Below the pieces are notes generated by a model that had not been told where the DNA came from, made no database searches, and saw nothing but the letters and a program-made list of their open reading frames with translations. Below, one piece after another: positions 7,231-15,572 of a DNA stretch of 28,870 nt. Source of the DNA: RGIG426 sp045598065. Lineage in GTDB: Bacteria; Bacillota; Clostridia; Oscillospirales; Acutalibacteraceae. Positions within the stretch are counted from its first letter, which is position 1. Every line of letters starts with the position of its first letter. Where the stretch lies: assembly GCA_045598065.1 (NCBI GenBank), contig JAZLLJ010000045.1, positions 1-28,870 on the forward strand, read 5' to 3'. The translations under genes were made by a program, and so were the position numbers.

Positions 7231-7249
7231 AAAAAATCAAAATTTCTAC

Positions 7250-7278
7250 TTGACAACTCCGAAAGGATACTATATAAT
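7250..7278 (+). promoter_or_regulatory. Consensus sigma-A promoter of the tRNA operon
   Basis: TTGACA (7250-7255), 17 bases, TATAAT (7273-7278): a perfect consensus match, fitting for stable RNA. Transcription should begin at about 7285. Confidence 0.9.
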
Positions 7279-7284
7279 AAAATG

Positions 7285-7304
7285 CGCTGTCCATCCGGAC
7301 AGCG
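7285..7304 (+). other. Perfect hairpin at the 5' end of the tRNA precursor
   Basis: CGCTGTCC (7285-7292), ATCC loop, GGACAGCG (7297-7304): an 8-bp perfect stem starting at the expected transcription start and ending 6 bases before tRNA-Met. It would be part of the 5' leader removed by RNase P. It has no T-run and is not a terminator. Confidence 0.65.
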
Positions 7305-7310
7305 TCGTAT

Positions 7311-7387
7311 GGCGGTATAGCTCAGATGGCTAGAGCATGCGGTTCATACCCGCAGTGTCGTTGGTTCGAATCCAATTGCCGCTACCA
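7311..7387 (+). tRNA. tRNA-Met (CAT), elongator type
   Basis: A 77-base cloverleaf with encoded CCA. The anticodon stem is TGCGG/CCGCA with the loop TTCATAC; the T-arm contains GGTTCGAATCC. The acceptor stem GGCGGTA pairs with TGCCGCT, with a G-U at position 1-72. The absence of three G-C pairs in the anticodon stem and the paired 1-72 position argue against initiator tRNA. The GGCGGT...CGCTACCA ends resemble elongator Met tRNA of Bacilli. A lysidine-modified tRNA-Ile2, which also reads CAT in the gene, is less likely on the acceptor sequence. Confidence 0.92.
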
Positions 7388-7393
7388 AAAGGC

Positions 7394-7469
7394 GGCCCGA
7401 TGGTCAAGCGGTCTAAGACACCGCCCTTTCACGGCGGTAACACGGGTTCGATTCCCGTTCGGGTCACCA
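7394..7469 (+). tRNA. tRNA-Glu (TTC)
   Basis: A 76-base cloverleaf with encoded CCA. Acceptor GGCCCGA pairs with TCGGGTC; the anticodon stem CCGCC/GGCGG encloses CTTTCAC, giving anticodon TTC; the T-arm is ACGGG TTCGATT CCCGT. It lies 6 bases after tRNA-Met in the same transcript. Confidence 0.95.
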
Positions 7470-7474
7470 TATTC

Positions 7475-7551
7475 GGGCGTATAGCTCAGCTGGTTAGAGC
7501 GCTTGCTTCACACGCAAGAGGTCAGCGGTTCGAGTCCGTTTACGCCCACCA
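7475..7551 (+). tRNA. tRNA-Val (CAC)
   Basis: A 77-base cloverleaf with encoded CCA. Acceptor GGGCGTA pairs with TACGCCC; the anticodon stem CTTGC/GCAAG encloses TTCACAC, giving anticodon CAC. It lies 5 bases after tRNA-Glu and is directly followed by the operon terminator. Confidence 0.95.
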
Positions 7552-7585
7552 AAAAAAGACACTCCCAAAAGGGAGTGTCTTTTTT
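7552..7585 (+). terminator. Terminator of the tRNA operon
   Basis: GACACTCCC (7558-7566), AAAA loop, GGGAGTGTC (7571-7579) then a run of T; flanking A and T runs extend the stem. Confidence 0.92.
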
Positions 7586-7627
7586 CTTTTGGTGTGGGCG
7601 AAAACGGAAATTATGACCGATTGTGCA

Positions 7628-7657
7628 TTGACACTTGACTATCTCTTTTGGTATACT
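7628..7657 (+). promoter_or_regulatory. Probable sigma-A promoter of the giant dockerin gene
   Basis: TTGACA (7628-7633), 18 bases, TATACT (7652-7657), about 48 bases before the start codon. The tRNA terminator upstream separates this transcript from the tRNA operon. Confidence 0.75.
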
Positions 7658-7705
7658 TATTTTATCTAGTTATATACCCAAAATCCACCATAGGAGGAAA
7701 TCATT

Positions 7706-10700
7706 ATGAGAAAACACTCTTTTCCAACGCGTGTCTTCAGCGTGTTGCTTTGCATCGCGTTACTGTGCACGTTTGCACCGGTAACGTCGATTGCAGGCGG
7801 CAGTGCGGCACCGGCGGCTGAATTGTTTGTCGGCGGCGTGCAGGTCACGGCAGACAACGCGGCGGACGTCTTCGGTGACGGGACCGTGTCGTACGATGCG
7901 GCGACCACGACGCTGACACTGGACGGCGCGACCATTACCGATATGTACGACTTTGAAGACGTAGCGTTCGGCATTTATGCGAACGGCGATCTGACCATCG
8001 ACGTGAAAGGCACCAACTATATGAACCTTTCGACGGCGGCGGGCGGCGAGGCCGTCGCGGGCATTTATGCGAACGGCGATCTGACTGTGCGCGGCGACGG
8101 CGAATTGACGGTCATTGTGCCGAACACCCGGGATTCGTCTTTCGCGGTGTTTGCCACGCAGTCGCTGGATTACGAGATTACCGGCATAAGCAGCCTGTAC
8201 GTCGGCGCGGCGGCGGACAGCTATGTGTTCGCGTCGGGACACGAGGACATTACGTTCAACTGTATGGCGGGATTTTATGCCTCGGCATACTCGGCGGTGT
8301 TTGCCCAAATGCCCACTCTTAAAAATGCGGCGGCGCTGACTAACGCGTATGCCGCCGCCGATTTGGACAATCCCGCAACGGGAAAAGAACTGACCGCCGC
8401 GAACGCGGAGGAACTGCTCCCCGTTGCCCGTTTGGTGGAAATTGAGGAATCGTATCCGTTTTGCTACGTGGCAGGTGTGCCGGTCACGGTGGAAAACGCT
8501 TCCGACGTGTTCGGCGACGGCACCGTGTGGTATGACCTCGACAAAGAAGAATTGGTGCTGGATAACGCCAACCTGACCGATGTCAACTTTGACTATGACG
8601 ATCCGGAAGACGTTTCCGTTATCTACGGTCCGGGCAGTCTTACCATTCGCCTTATCGGCGACAACGTGCTGGATGCGTCCGGTTATGAGCCGGCGGACGG
8701 CAACCCGACACCGTTATATAACCAAGGCCTCTACATTTCCAATTCGGCGACCTTTGTGGGCGACGGCAACCTGACCGCCATCGCCGGTTATGCCGTTGAA
8801 GACGGCTCTTACGGTATCTACTGCGGGTTTTTAACGATTGCCGGCACCGGCGACTACCAATTCATCGGCACCGAGGTCGCCGATGACGGTGCGAAAAGTT
8901 ACGGTATTTATGCCTACGATGGCATGGCGCTTTTCGGCACGAAATTTGTCGAGGGCGAAAGCCACGGCGTGTTCGCCATGGGCGAAACCTACGCGCTGTA
9001 TGCCTACGGCGGCACAGACTACGACACGGCGATTTACGAGCAATACTATTCCGACGCAAACGACGAGTCCGCGTTGGAAAAAGTCGAGGATTCTACCGAT
9101 TTGTCCAATGCCACGCGCGTGTTCTTCAAATCCGCCGCGGAAGCGGAATATCCCGTTTTGGTGAACGGCGTTTGGGCGACTGCCAATAACAGAGAAGACG
9201 TACTCGGCGACGGCACGGTTTCGTATGACCCCTCCGAATATACCGTGACACTTTCCAATGCACAACTTACGGTGGCAGGTGCCGGTTTCGGTGATGTGAC
9301 CGACATCGCGGCGCTGTATCTCGGCGATTTTGACGGCGAAACGGTGTACGTGTATCTCGAGGGCGACAACGTTATCGACCTGACCAAGTTCACACCGGCG
9401 GACAACGTGGAATATCTGCAAGCGGTGGAAACCGACTGCGACGTGGTATTTTGCGGTCCCGGCAGCTTGACCATTGTGTGTGATGACAAAGGTGCCATCG
9501 ATATTTACGCTTGCTATGTCGACAGTGGCGATATGACCATTGAAAACGAAGGCGGTTTTACGATTGATTTACCGCAGGATTCGGAGAATTGGAATGGCGG
9601 TATTGAAGCCAACGGCTTGTATCTCAACGTGCCGGGCATTTCGATAAAAGCATACCAGGTGGAAGTTGTCACAAATATGTTTATAGCGGACGGCGTGGAC
9701 TGTTTTGCCGCCGACACCATCGGTGGCGAGATGAAAAAGGTCACCGTCAAAGGCCCCAGTTACATGGAAATGCTGACCAAGATGACCGAATACGATGTGT
9801 GGGTCGGCGATACGCAGATTACGGCGCAAAACTACTATAACGTGCTCGGTGACGGCACGGTCTTCTATGAGCCGTACGACAACGCGTTGTTTTTGGAAAA
9901 CGCCGACGTTATCGGCAAAATCCGCTGCACTTCGACGGAAGATTTCACCGTGGTTTTGTTCGGTGACAACTCGATGACGGTGTCCGATAAGGATGCCTCG
10001 GCGATCTATGCGCCGTATCTCCGTTTTGAGGGTAACGGCTCGCTGGATATCACGATGGACTGCACGGGCGACGTTGAGGGTATCAAAGGCGAAGAAGTGT
10101 ATTTTGAAAATGACGGACCTATCGATATTACGATTGACGGTGCAAACTACGCCGACGGCGTGTATGCGGAAGATGCGCTCCGCTTCAACGGCAACGGTGA
10201 CGTGTCCGTCTCCGTCGGCCGCACAACAGACTGGGCGTGCGGTATCTACTGCAATATGGGCATCCAACACGACGGTTTCGGCAGCCTCTACGTTACGGCG
10301 GAAGGTTCCGACGGTAGTGTGCGCGGCATTTTCTGCGACGGCGATTTGGAATCCAGCGGATTCGGTGTGATTTACGCCACCGCCGGTGCGGCGCAGGAAG
10401 ATTCCTACGGCGCGGAGATTTTGGGTGTCCTGAACGTCGCCAAAGGCGCGATGAGCAGCGGCAACTACTACTTCAAGGGCGAAACGAAAGCGATTGAGAC
10501 CACCGGCACGCCGGATCTTGGCGATTACTCGCTGTCTGCTTCGGATCAAGCGAGCGGAAACGCGTGGCTTGTGGGCCCGGCACTTGAAAATTTGGACGAG
10601 TACAAGCGTGTGCGGTTCAACCCGCCGTATATCGTCTATTCCGTGGACGATGTCTTTGTGGAAAACGGCTCGACGGTCACGGTGGATTGGGATTTCTCGC

Positions 10701-13399
10701 GTGATCCGGATTACGCTTACGTCATTGCGGATGCGGACGACAGCGGCAACTTTGACGAAATGGTCGGCGGCGGCGCGTACGTTGCGGATTCGAGCTTCAC
10801 CACCTCCACGAACAAGTACGCCACCTCCTCGCACCAGTGGATGATCGTGGCGTGCTACGGCGGCGATATCGGCGAACTCGGCACCACGATAGTGTTCAGC
10901 TCTCCGTTCACCGCGACCTACTACACTACGGTCGACAGCGTTTGGTTTAATGTAGAAACTCCGGAAATCGGTTTTGCGCCGAGCGGATGGTACGATTGTT
11001 CTCTCGCCGGAAACTGTAAAGAAGAGCCGGAAGTGACTTGGTACGATTTGACTGAGGATTCGGACGGTGTTCCGATGGCTCCGGGCGAAGTCTTCCAAGT
11101 CGGTCACCGTTACGGCGCGCAGCTCAAACTCTGTTTGGAAGATTGCTACGTCGTGGCGGACGATGCCACCTTGACAACGGTTACCGGCGAGCCGCTGGAT
11201 GCGCCGATTGTGGACAGCGATGCCGTTTATCTCTGTACGGTGTTTGACGAACTGGTCGAAACCATTTCCCACATCGACGTGGAATTTGAAACCTATCCGG
11301 ACGAGGGCAAAACTCCTGCTGACGTGAAATTCCGCCACAATGCGCGGCTTCTCTCCGGCTTCTCGGTAAACCCGTTTGCCGGAGTGACCTACACATGGAA
11401 ATACAACAAAAACTCCAACGGTTACGATCCTGAAACCGCCCAGACGTTGGCGGACGATGCGCCGTTTGTGGGCGGCGACTACTACGCGCTGGAAGCGACG
11501 TTCAAACTGAAAGACGGATTTGTTCCGGACGACGATTTCTATCTCTATTTCGATCACAGCTCGTTCGATTGGAACCCTGACTATCTGACCTATGACGAGG
11601 ATACGAACACGATTGCCTTCCTCTATGGTTGGGGACGGATGCAAAAAACCGTTTCTTCGGTGGAACTCTTGTTAGTTGAGCCGGAAGTCGGCTGCACACC
11701 GAGCAACCTCAACTTTATGCTGAAAGACATGCAGATGGAAAGCGAATCCGAAGATAAAGAAATCAACTGGTACAAGGTGGAGGGCGATACGTATACGCCG
11801 ATCGCCTTCGACACCGTGTTCGAGAAAGATGCAACCTACGCGGCGCAAGTCTGGTACGATATGCATTGGTGCTATGTGATGTCTTCGAATTTGACCGCAA
11901 CGGTCAACGGCAACGAAGCGACGGTGCTGGGTTGCGGCGGCGATGAGTTTGAGGTAGAAATGGTGTTCGGCCCGTTGACCGAGCCCCAAACGGTGGAGAC
12001 GATGGACGTGACCATCATTCCGCCGATCGTCGGTCAAACGGTTGCCGATGCCATGAACAACGTTTCCACCGATTGCGAAGCGCTGGCGTATTACACCTTT
12101 AACTGGTACGTGTACGATGAGGTTTCGACCTTGTACAATCCGCTTTCGCCGGACGACGTGTTTGAAGAAGACAAAATTTACGGCATGCAAGTGGACTTCT
12201 CGCTTAAGAGCGGTTACGTTGGCTCGGAAGACCCCGCGTTCGAGGACGGTATCACCGTTAACGGCAAAGCACCGGAAGCGATGGGTATTCCGTACGCTGC
12301 GGGAATGTACGACGAGATCGCGAAAACCGGCTACGTTTGCTGGTCGACCGAAGCGATCCCCGCTCCGGAAATCACGCTGACCGCGCCGGCAACGACGGAA
12401 TTCACGTTCGGTGACGAGGCGCTGAAATCCGTGCAATGCGGTGTTGCGTATAACTTTGCACCGACGGTCAACGAAACGGACAAACAAGTGCTTGTGAACG
12501 TGGTGGATGCAAACGACGTGGTGGTGTATTCCGCCGGTTCTGTTACGGCAGATACCGAAGTAACGGTGGACTTGAGTGCTGTGACAGCCGGCACCTATAC
12601 GATGACGGTTGCCGCCTACTTCTACGATGAGAAAATCGTTTCCAACGCGGTGAAATTCGCGGTGAATCCGCTGATCATCGACAAAATCGAGATTACCGAT
12701 GCGGACATCACCCCGGTCTACGGCGAAAAAGCCGGCGACCACCTCGCGTTCACTCTCCCGGACGATTGCCACTTTACCGCGACGATGAACGGTTGGTGGG
12801 ATATCTTCCAAAGCCGCATTTTGGCGGACGACGACGTGTTCGCGGCGAACGGCCTGTATAACGCCTGCTGGAACTTCGTGGCGGACGAGGGGTATGCGTT
12901 CGCGGACGATGTGGTGATCACCATCAACGGCTCGACCGACAACGTGGATACGGAATACTCCTACTTGGATGTTTCCGGCGAAGAGCCGCTGTTTATCCTC
13001 TCTGCCAAGGCGGTGTTTGTGGAAGGCCCGACCGAGCCGACATCCACCGAAACCGAGCCGACTGCGACCGGAACGGAGACCGAGCCGACGGCAACCGGAA
13101 CAGAGACCGAGCCGACGGCAACCGGAACGGAGACCGAGCCGACGGCAACCGGCACTGAGGTTGAGCCGACTGGCACCGGAACCGGTACCGATGTGGCTAT
13201 CTACGGTGATGCGAACAACGACGGCGCGGTCAATATGAAAGACGTGCTGATTCTTCGCAAACAGCTCGCCGGTATGGAGCCGATTATCAATATGAAGAAC
13301 GCCGATGTGAACGGCGACGGCAGCGTCAATATGAAAGACGTGCTGGAACTGCGCAAATATCTGGCGAATATCATTACGACGCTCGGCCCGAAAGCGTAA
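7706..13399 (+). CDS. Giant secreted modular protein with C-terminal type I dockerin
   Basis: The 1,897-residue product starts at an ATG with AGGAGG upstream and has a signal peptide ending near residue 30. The N-terminal half holds four copies of a module of about 210-230 residues. Each opens with a motif like V..N..DV(F/L)GDGTV.Y(D/E)....L.L..A (near residues 38, 251, 482, 696) and continues with short Gly/Asp-rich strands such as GIYANGDLT, suggesting a beta-solenoid-like fold. The C-terminal half has about five modules of about 110 residues (near 1075, 1185, 1315, 1429, 1657) with V..P..G..P, W....., F..G..Y and VNG landmarks, plus one Ig-like segment near 1550-1655. A Thr/Pro/Glu linker (about 1775-1828) precedes the dockerin, whose two calcium loops are DANNDGAVNMKD and DVNGDGSVNMKD. 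Dockerins bind cohesins on scaffoldins. No enzyme domain is recognised; it could be a carbohydrate-binding or adhesive surface protein. Confidence 0.9.
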   Translation: MRKHSFPTRVFSVLLCIALLCTFAPVTSIAGGSAAPAAELFVGGVQVTADNAADVFGDGTVSYDAATTTLTLDGATITDMYDFEDVAFGIYANGDLTIDVKGTNYMNLSTAAGGEAVAGIYANGDLTVRGDGELTVIVPNTRDSSFAVFATQSLDYEITGISSLYVGAAADSYVFASGHEDITFNCMAGFYASAYSAVFAQMPTLKNAAALTNAYAAADLDNPATGKELTAANAEELLPVARLVEIEESYPFCYVAGVPVTVENASDVFGDGTVWYDLDKEELVLDNANLTDVNFDYDDPEDVSVIYGPGSLTIRLIGDNVLDASGYEPADGNPTPLYNQGLYISNSATFVGDGNLTAIAGYAVEDGSYGIYCGFLTIAGTGDYQFIGTEVADDGAKSYGIYAYDGMALFGTKFVEGESHGVFAMGETYALYAYGGTDYDTAIYEQYYSDANDESALEKVEDSTDLSNATRVFFKSAAEAEYPVLVNGVWATANNREDVLGDGTVSYDPSEYTVTLSNAQLTVAGAGFGDVTDIAALYLGDFDGETVYVYLEGDNVIDLTKFTPADNVEYLQAVETDCDVVFCGPGSLTIVCDDKGAIDIYACYVDSGDMTIENEGGFTIDLPQDSENWNGGIEANGLYLNVPGISIKAYQVEVVTNMFIADGVDCFAADTIGGEMKKVTVKGPSYMEMLTKMTEYDVWVGDTQITAQNYYNVLGDGTVFYEPYDNALFLENADVIGKIRCTSTEDFTVVLFGDNSMTVSDKDASAIYAPYLRFEGNGSLDITMDCTGDVEGIKGEEVYFENDGPIDITIDGANYADGVYAEDALRFNGNGDVSVSVGRTTDWACGIYCNMGIQHDGFGSLYVTAEGSDGSVRGIFCDGDLESSGFGVIYATAGAAQEDSYGAEILGVLNVAKGAMSSGNYYFKGETKAIETTGTPDLGDYSLSASDQASGNAWLVGPALENLDEYKRVRFNPPYIVYSVDDVFVENGSTVTVDWDFSRDPDYAYVIADADDSGNFDEMVGGGAYVADSSFTTSTNKYATSSHQWMIVACYGGDIGELGTTIVFSSPFTATYYTTVDSVWFNVETPEIGFAPSGWYDCSLAGNCKEEPEVTWYDLTEDSDGVPMAPGEVFQVGHRYGAQLKLCLEDCYVVADDATLTTVTGEPLDAPIVDSDAVYLCTVFDELVETISHIDVEFETYPDEGKTPADVKFRHNARLLSGFSVNPFAGVTYTWKYNKNSNGYDPETAQTLADDAPFVGGDYYALEATFKLKDGFVPDDDFYLYFDHSSFDWNPDYLTYDEDTNTIAFLYGWGRMQKTVSSVELLLVEPEVGCTPSNLNFMLKDMQMESESEDKEINWYKVEGDTYTPIAFDTVFEKDATYAAQVWYDMHWCYVMSSNLTATVNGNEATVLGCGGDEFEVEMVFGPLTEPQTVETMDVTIIPPIVGQTVADAMNNVSTDCEALAYYTFNWYVYDEVSTLYNPLSPDDVFEEDKIYGMQVDFSLKSGYVGSEDPAFEDGITVNGKAPEAMGIPYAAGMYDEIAKTGYVCWSTEAIPAPEITLTAPATTEFTFGDEALKSVQCGVAYNFAPTVNETDKQVLVNVVDANDVVVYSAGSVTADTEVTVDLSAVTAGTYTMTVAAYFYDEKIVSNAVKFAVNPLIIDKIEITDADITPVYGEKAGDHLAFTLPDDCHFTATMNGWWDIFQSRILADDDVFAANGLYNACWNFVADEGYAFADDVVITINGSTDNVDTEYSYLDVSGEEPLFILSAKAVFVEGPTEPTSTETEPTATGTETEPTATGTETEPTATGTETEPTATGTEVEPTGTGTGTDVAIYGDANNDGAVNMKDVLILRKQLAGMEPIINMKNADVNGDGSVNMKDVLELRKYLANIITTLGPKA
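13052..13186 (+). repeat. 27-bp in-frame tandem repeat coding the Thr/Pro/Glu linker
   Basis: Five consecutive 27-base units (13052, 13079, 13106, 13133, 13160) encode TEPTATGTE-like nonapeptides. The middle units differ by one or a few bases and the last is more diverged. A shortened unit precedes at 13031. Near-identity makes copy-number change by slippage likely. Confidence 0.9.
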
Positions 13400-13407
13400 C
13401 AAACAAC

Positions 13408-13444
13408 AAAAAGCACCTTGCACGTGAGTGCAGGGTGCTTTTTT
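13408..13444. terminator. Bidirectional terminator between the dockerin gene and rsmE
   Basis: AAAAAGCACCTTGCAC (from 13408), GTGA loop, GTGCAGGGTGCTTTTTT. It has one T/G wobble and A/T tails on both sides, so it serves both convergent genes. Confidence 0.9.
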
Positions 13445-13451
13445 ATGCCCA

Positions 13452-14186
13452 TTATATGTTGTCGGTGCGGTCCATCACCACGGCGAGGGCGGCAAGGGGC
13501 GCCGTTTCGGTGCGGAGAATGCGTGGGCCGAGCGTTACGGCGACCGCACCGGCGGCTTCAAGCGCTTGCAGTTCCTCCGGCGCGATTCCGCCCTCCGGCC
13601 CGATGACGAGCGAAACGGCGGTATCGTCGGGTGACAGCACGGTTTTCAGCGGCACACCGCCGCGTTCATAGCAGACAAGCGTTTTGCCGCCGTCTTTTTG
13701 GATTTTTGCGACCGCTTCTTTGAAGGAGAGCGGGGGGCAGACGGCTGGCTTTATGCCGCGCTCGCTTTGACCGGCGGCTTCGTCGGCGATTTTTTGGAAG
13801 CGGGCGCGTTTTTTGTCGCCTTTGTCGCCGATTTTCGCAATACTGCGGCTCATTTCCACCGGCACGATTTCAAACACACCGAGTTCGACGGATTTTTGGA
13901 TGATCTGTTCGAATTTGTCCCCTTTCGGAAGCCCTTGATAGAGCGTAACGCGGGTGTGCGGCTCGGAGTGGCTGTCGCAAACGGCATCCACGGCGGCAAG
14001 CACCACGTCGCCGGAAAAATCCGTGATGTGGGCGGCGAGATCGTGGCCCTGTTCGTCGCACAAATCGAGTACGTCGCCGACGTTCATACGAAGCGAGCGG
14101 CGAGCGTGGGCGGAATCTTCTATTGAGAGGGCGACCGTGTCGCCGACGGTTTTTTCCGCGAAAGCGGGGGAGAAAAAGCGGGGCAT
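13452..14186 (-). CDS. rsmE: 16S rRNA (uracil-1498-N3)-methyltransferase
   Basis: RsmE methylates U1498 in helix 44 of 16S rRNA using S-adenosylmethionine. The 244-residue protein has the N-terminal PUA-like domain (HARRSLRMNVGD, about 27-38) and the SPOUT-fold knot with IGPEGG (195-200) and LGPRILRTETAPLAAL (219-234), the cofactor-binding signature. It overlaps tcdA by one base (TAATG), so the two are translationally coupled, and it ends at the terminator at 13408-13444. In B. subtilis rsmE lies downstream of dnaJ-prmA; here it is about 10 kb from dnaJ on the other strand and no prmA is present. Confidence 0.97.
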   Translation of the reverse strand: MPRFFSPAFAEKTVGDTVALSIEDSAHARRSLRMNVGDVLDLCDEQGHDLAAHITDFSGDVVLAAVDAVCDSHSEPHTRVTLYQGLPKGDKFEQIIQKSVELGVFEIVPVEMSRSIAKIGDKGDKKRARFQKIADEAAGQSERGIKPAVCPPLSFKEAVAKIQKDGGKTLVCYERGGVPLKTVLSPDDTAVSLVIGPEGGIAPEELQALEAAGAVAVTLGPRILRTETAPLAALAVVMDRTDNI

Positions 14187-14899
14187 TATGTCGCCTCCTT
14201 TGTCAGTTCTGTTACGACGTAAGCGGCCAAAAGCAATCCTGCCGCGCTCGGCACAAAGCTGATGCTGGCAGGCGGCACGCGTTCACCGTCTGTCGCAGGG
14301 GAGCGGTGAGGTGGTTCGGTGGAATAGACCACCGGAAGATGGGTGATGCCCACGGCTTTCAGTTCTCGGCGCATCACGCGGCAAAGCGGACAGACGGTGG
14401 TGTTGGCGAGGTCGTCCACTTGGAATCCCATCGGATTTAACTTGTTGCCGCATCCCATCGCGGCGACAAGCGGAATGTTTTTGTCTTTACATTCGAGCGC
14501 AAGCGCGACCTTGGCTTTCACGTCGTCGATCGCATCCACCACAAAATCGCACCCGTCGACAAGTCCTTGCCCGTCGGTTGCGGAATAAAACGTCACCGCG
14601 GCGGTCACGGCACAGGTGGGGTTGATGTCCCGAACACGGGCGGCGACGACCTCCGCTTTGGGGTTTCCGAGAGAGGAAACGGTGGCGCACAGTTGGCGGT
14701 TTAAGTTGGTGACGTCTACCGTGTCGCCGTCGCAAAGAACGAGCGCGCCGACACCGGTTCGGGCGAGCGCTTCCGCCGCATACGAGCCGACGCCGCCGAG
14801 CCCGAATACCGCTACTTTAGCGGTTTTTAAGCGTTCGACAGCATCCGTGCCGAGCAGAGCGGTTTCCCGGTCAAGCCAAGACGTTAAGTCGGGTTTCAT
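14186..14899 (-). CDS. tcdA: tRNA threonylcarbamoyladenosine dehydratase (TcdA/CsdL family)
   Basis: TcdA converts t6A37 in ANN-decoding tRNAs into the cyclic form ct6A with ATP, by an E1-like adenylation. The start is placed at ATG 14899-14897 because GGAGGAA lies just upstream; a longer frame would begin inside trmN6. The 237-residue protein shows the Rossmann ATP-binding GLGGVGSY (33-40), CDGDTVDVTNLNRQ (56-69) and AMGCGNKLNP. A CPLC motif in VCPLCRVMRREL is a local feature whose meaning I cannot judge. The start overlaps the trmN6 stop (ATGA) and the stop overlaps the rsmE start (TAATG). Confidence 0.93.
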   Translation of the reverse strand: MKPDLTSWLDRETALLGTDAVERLKTAKVAVFGLGGVGSYAAEALARTGVGALVLCDGDTVDVTNLNRQLCATVSSLGNPKAEVVAARVRDINPTCAVTAAVTFYSATDGQGLVDGCDFVVDAIDDVKAKVALALECKDKNIPLVAAMGCGNKLNPMGFQVDDLANTTVCPLCRVMRRELKAVGITHLPVVYSTEPPHRSPATDGERVPPASISFVPSAAGLLLAAYVVTELTKEAT

Positions 14900-15519
14900 C
14901 CGTTGTTCCTCCGTTTCGCAGAATACAATATGAGCCACGCGCCGCCCTTGTTTTCGAGCGATGCGGAAGTTTCAAGTTCAAGGTCGGCGGCTTCGAGCGC
15001 CGCCGCTACGTCGCGCTCCCGTTCGGGGCGCATACAAAAGCAAAACCGCCCGTCGGGCGCGAGCAACCGCGCCGCGGTTTGCATCAGACGGGGAAGTGCC
15101 TCGTCGTTTTCTTCTGCGCGAGCGGCGACACGGGCAGGGTTATCGGAAATTTTGCCGCGGCCGCGTTTAAAATATGGCGGATTGCAGGAAATTAAGGTAA
15201 ACTGACCGTTTTGTGTATCGGGCAGGTCGTTCCAATCGCTCTCACATACGGTAATGCGGTCGGAAAGTCCGTTTCCCAAAACGGTTTTGGCGGCAAGCAT
15301 TGCCGCAGGAGCAAAGCGTTCCACCGCAAGCACGGTTTTCGGCAGACAGGTTTCCGCCGACCACAAAAGCGGAATGATGCCGCTTCCCGTGCCGAGATCG
15401 CAGGCGACGTCGGTGGGCATTGGGTTACAAAAACGGGCGAGTGCCAAGGCGTCCTGCCCAAATGTTACCGCGCCGTCTGTATAGACAAATACGCGGTCGG
15501 AGAGAAATTCTTGTTTCAT
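14896..15519 (-). CDS. trmN6: tRNA1(Val) A37 N6-methyltransferase-type protein (TrmN6/YabB family)
   Basis: The family transfers a methyl group from S-adenosylmethionine to the N6 of adenosine in RNA; the E. coli member acts on tRNA-Val A37. The 207-residue protein has the family opening (FVYTDGAVTFGQDALALARF), the SAM-binding DLGTGSGIIPLL (41-52) and the catalytic NPPYFKRG (113-120). The start at 15519 follows a weak AGGGG site; an in-frame extension upstream would run through a terminator stem and is rejected. It overlaps tcdA by 4 bases (ATGA), forming a compact RNA-modification trio with tcdA and rsmE. B. subtilis has its homologue yabB next to holB-yaaT, which matches the layout here. 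Confidence 0.92.
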   Translation of the reverse strand: MKQEFLSDRVFVYTDGAVTFGQDALALARFCNPMPTDVACDLGTGSGIIPLLWSAETCLPKTVLAVERFAPAAMLAAKTVLGNGLSDRITVCESDWNDLPDTQNGQFTLISCNPPYFKRGRGKISDNPARVAARAEENDEALPRLMQTAARLLAPDGRFCFCMRPERERDVAAALEAADLELETSASLENKGGAWLILYSAKRRNNG

Positions 15520-15530
15520 AGAAGTACCCC

Positions 15531-15572
15531 TAAAAAGCAGAATTGCCGAACAACCCGTGGGCTGTTCGGCAA
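15531..15572 (-). terminator. Terminator of the ferredoxin gene
   Basis: TTGCCGAACA (15543-15552) pairs perfectly with TGTTCGGCAA (15563-15572). On the minus strand the stem is followed by TTCTGCTTTTTA. It sits between the ferredoxin and trmN6, so trmN6 may depend on read-through or a promoter I could not identify. Confidence 0.75.

Noticed and set aside
7311..7387. tRNA-Ile2 (CAT with lysidine) or initiator tRNA-Met
   Set aside because: The acceptor stem and ends fit elongator Met; initiator features (unpaired 1-72, GGG/CCC anticodon stem) are absent. The lysidine option cannot be fully excluded from the gene alone.
7337..7669. Open frame across the three tRNA genes
   Set aside because: It is an accidental frame over tRNA genes and their terminator.
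9569..11644. Long minus-strand open frame inside the giant dockerin gene
   Set aside because: Mirror frame of a gene with a clear start, signal peptide and domain order; no ribosome site or family resemblance.
13052..13186. CRISPR array
   Set aside because: The 27-base units are directly adjacent with no spacers and keep a protein frame; it is a coding tandem repeat.
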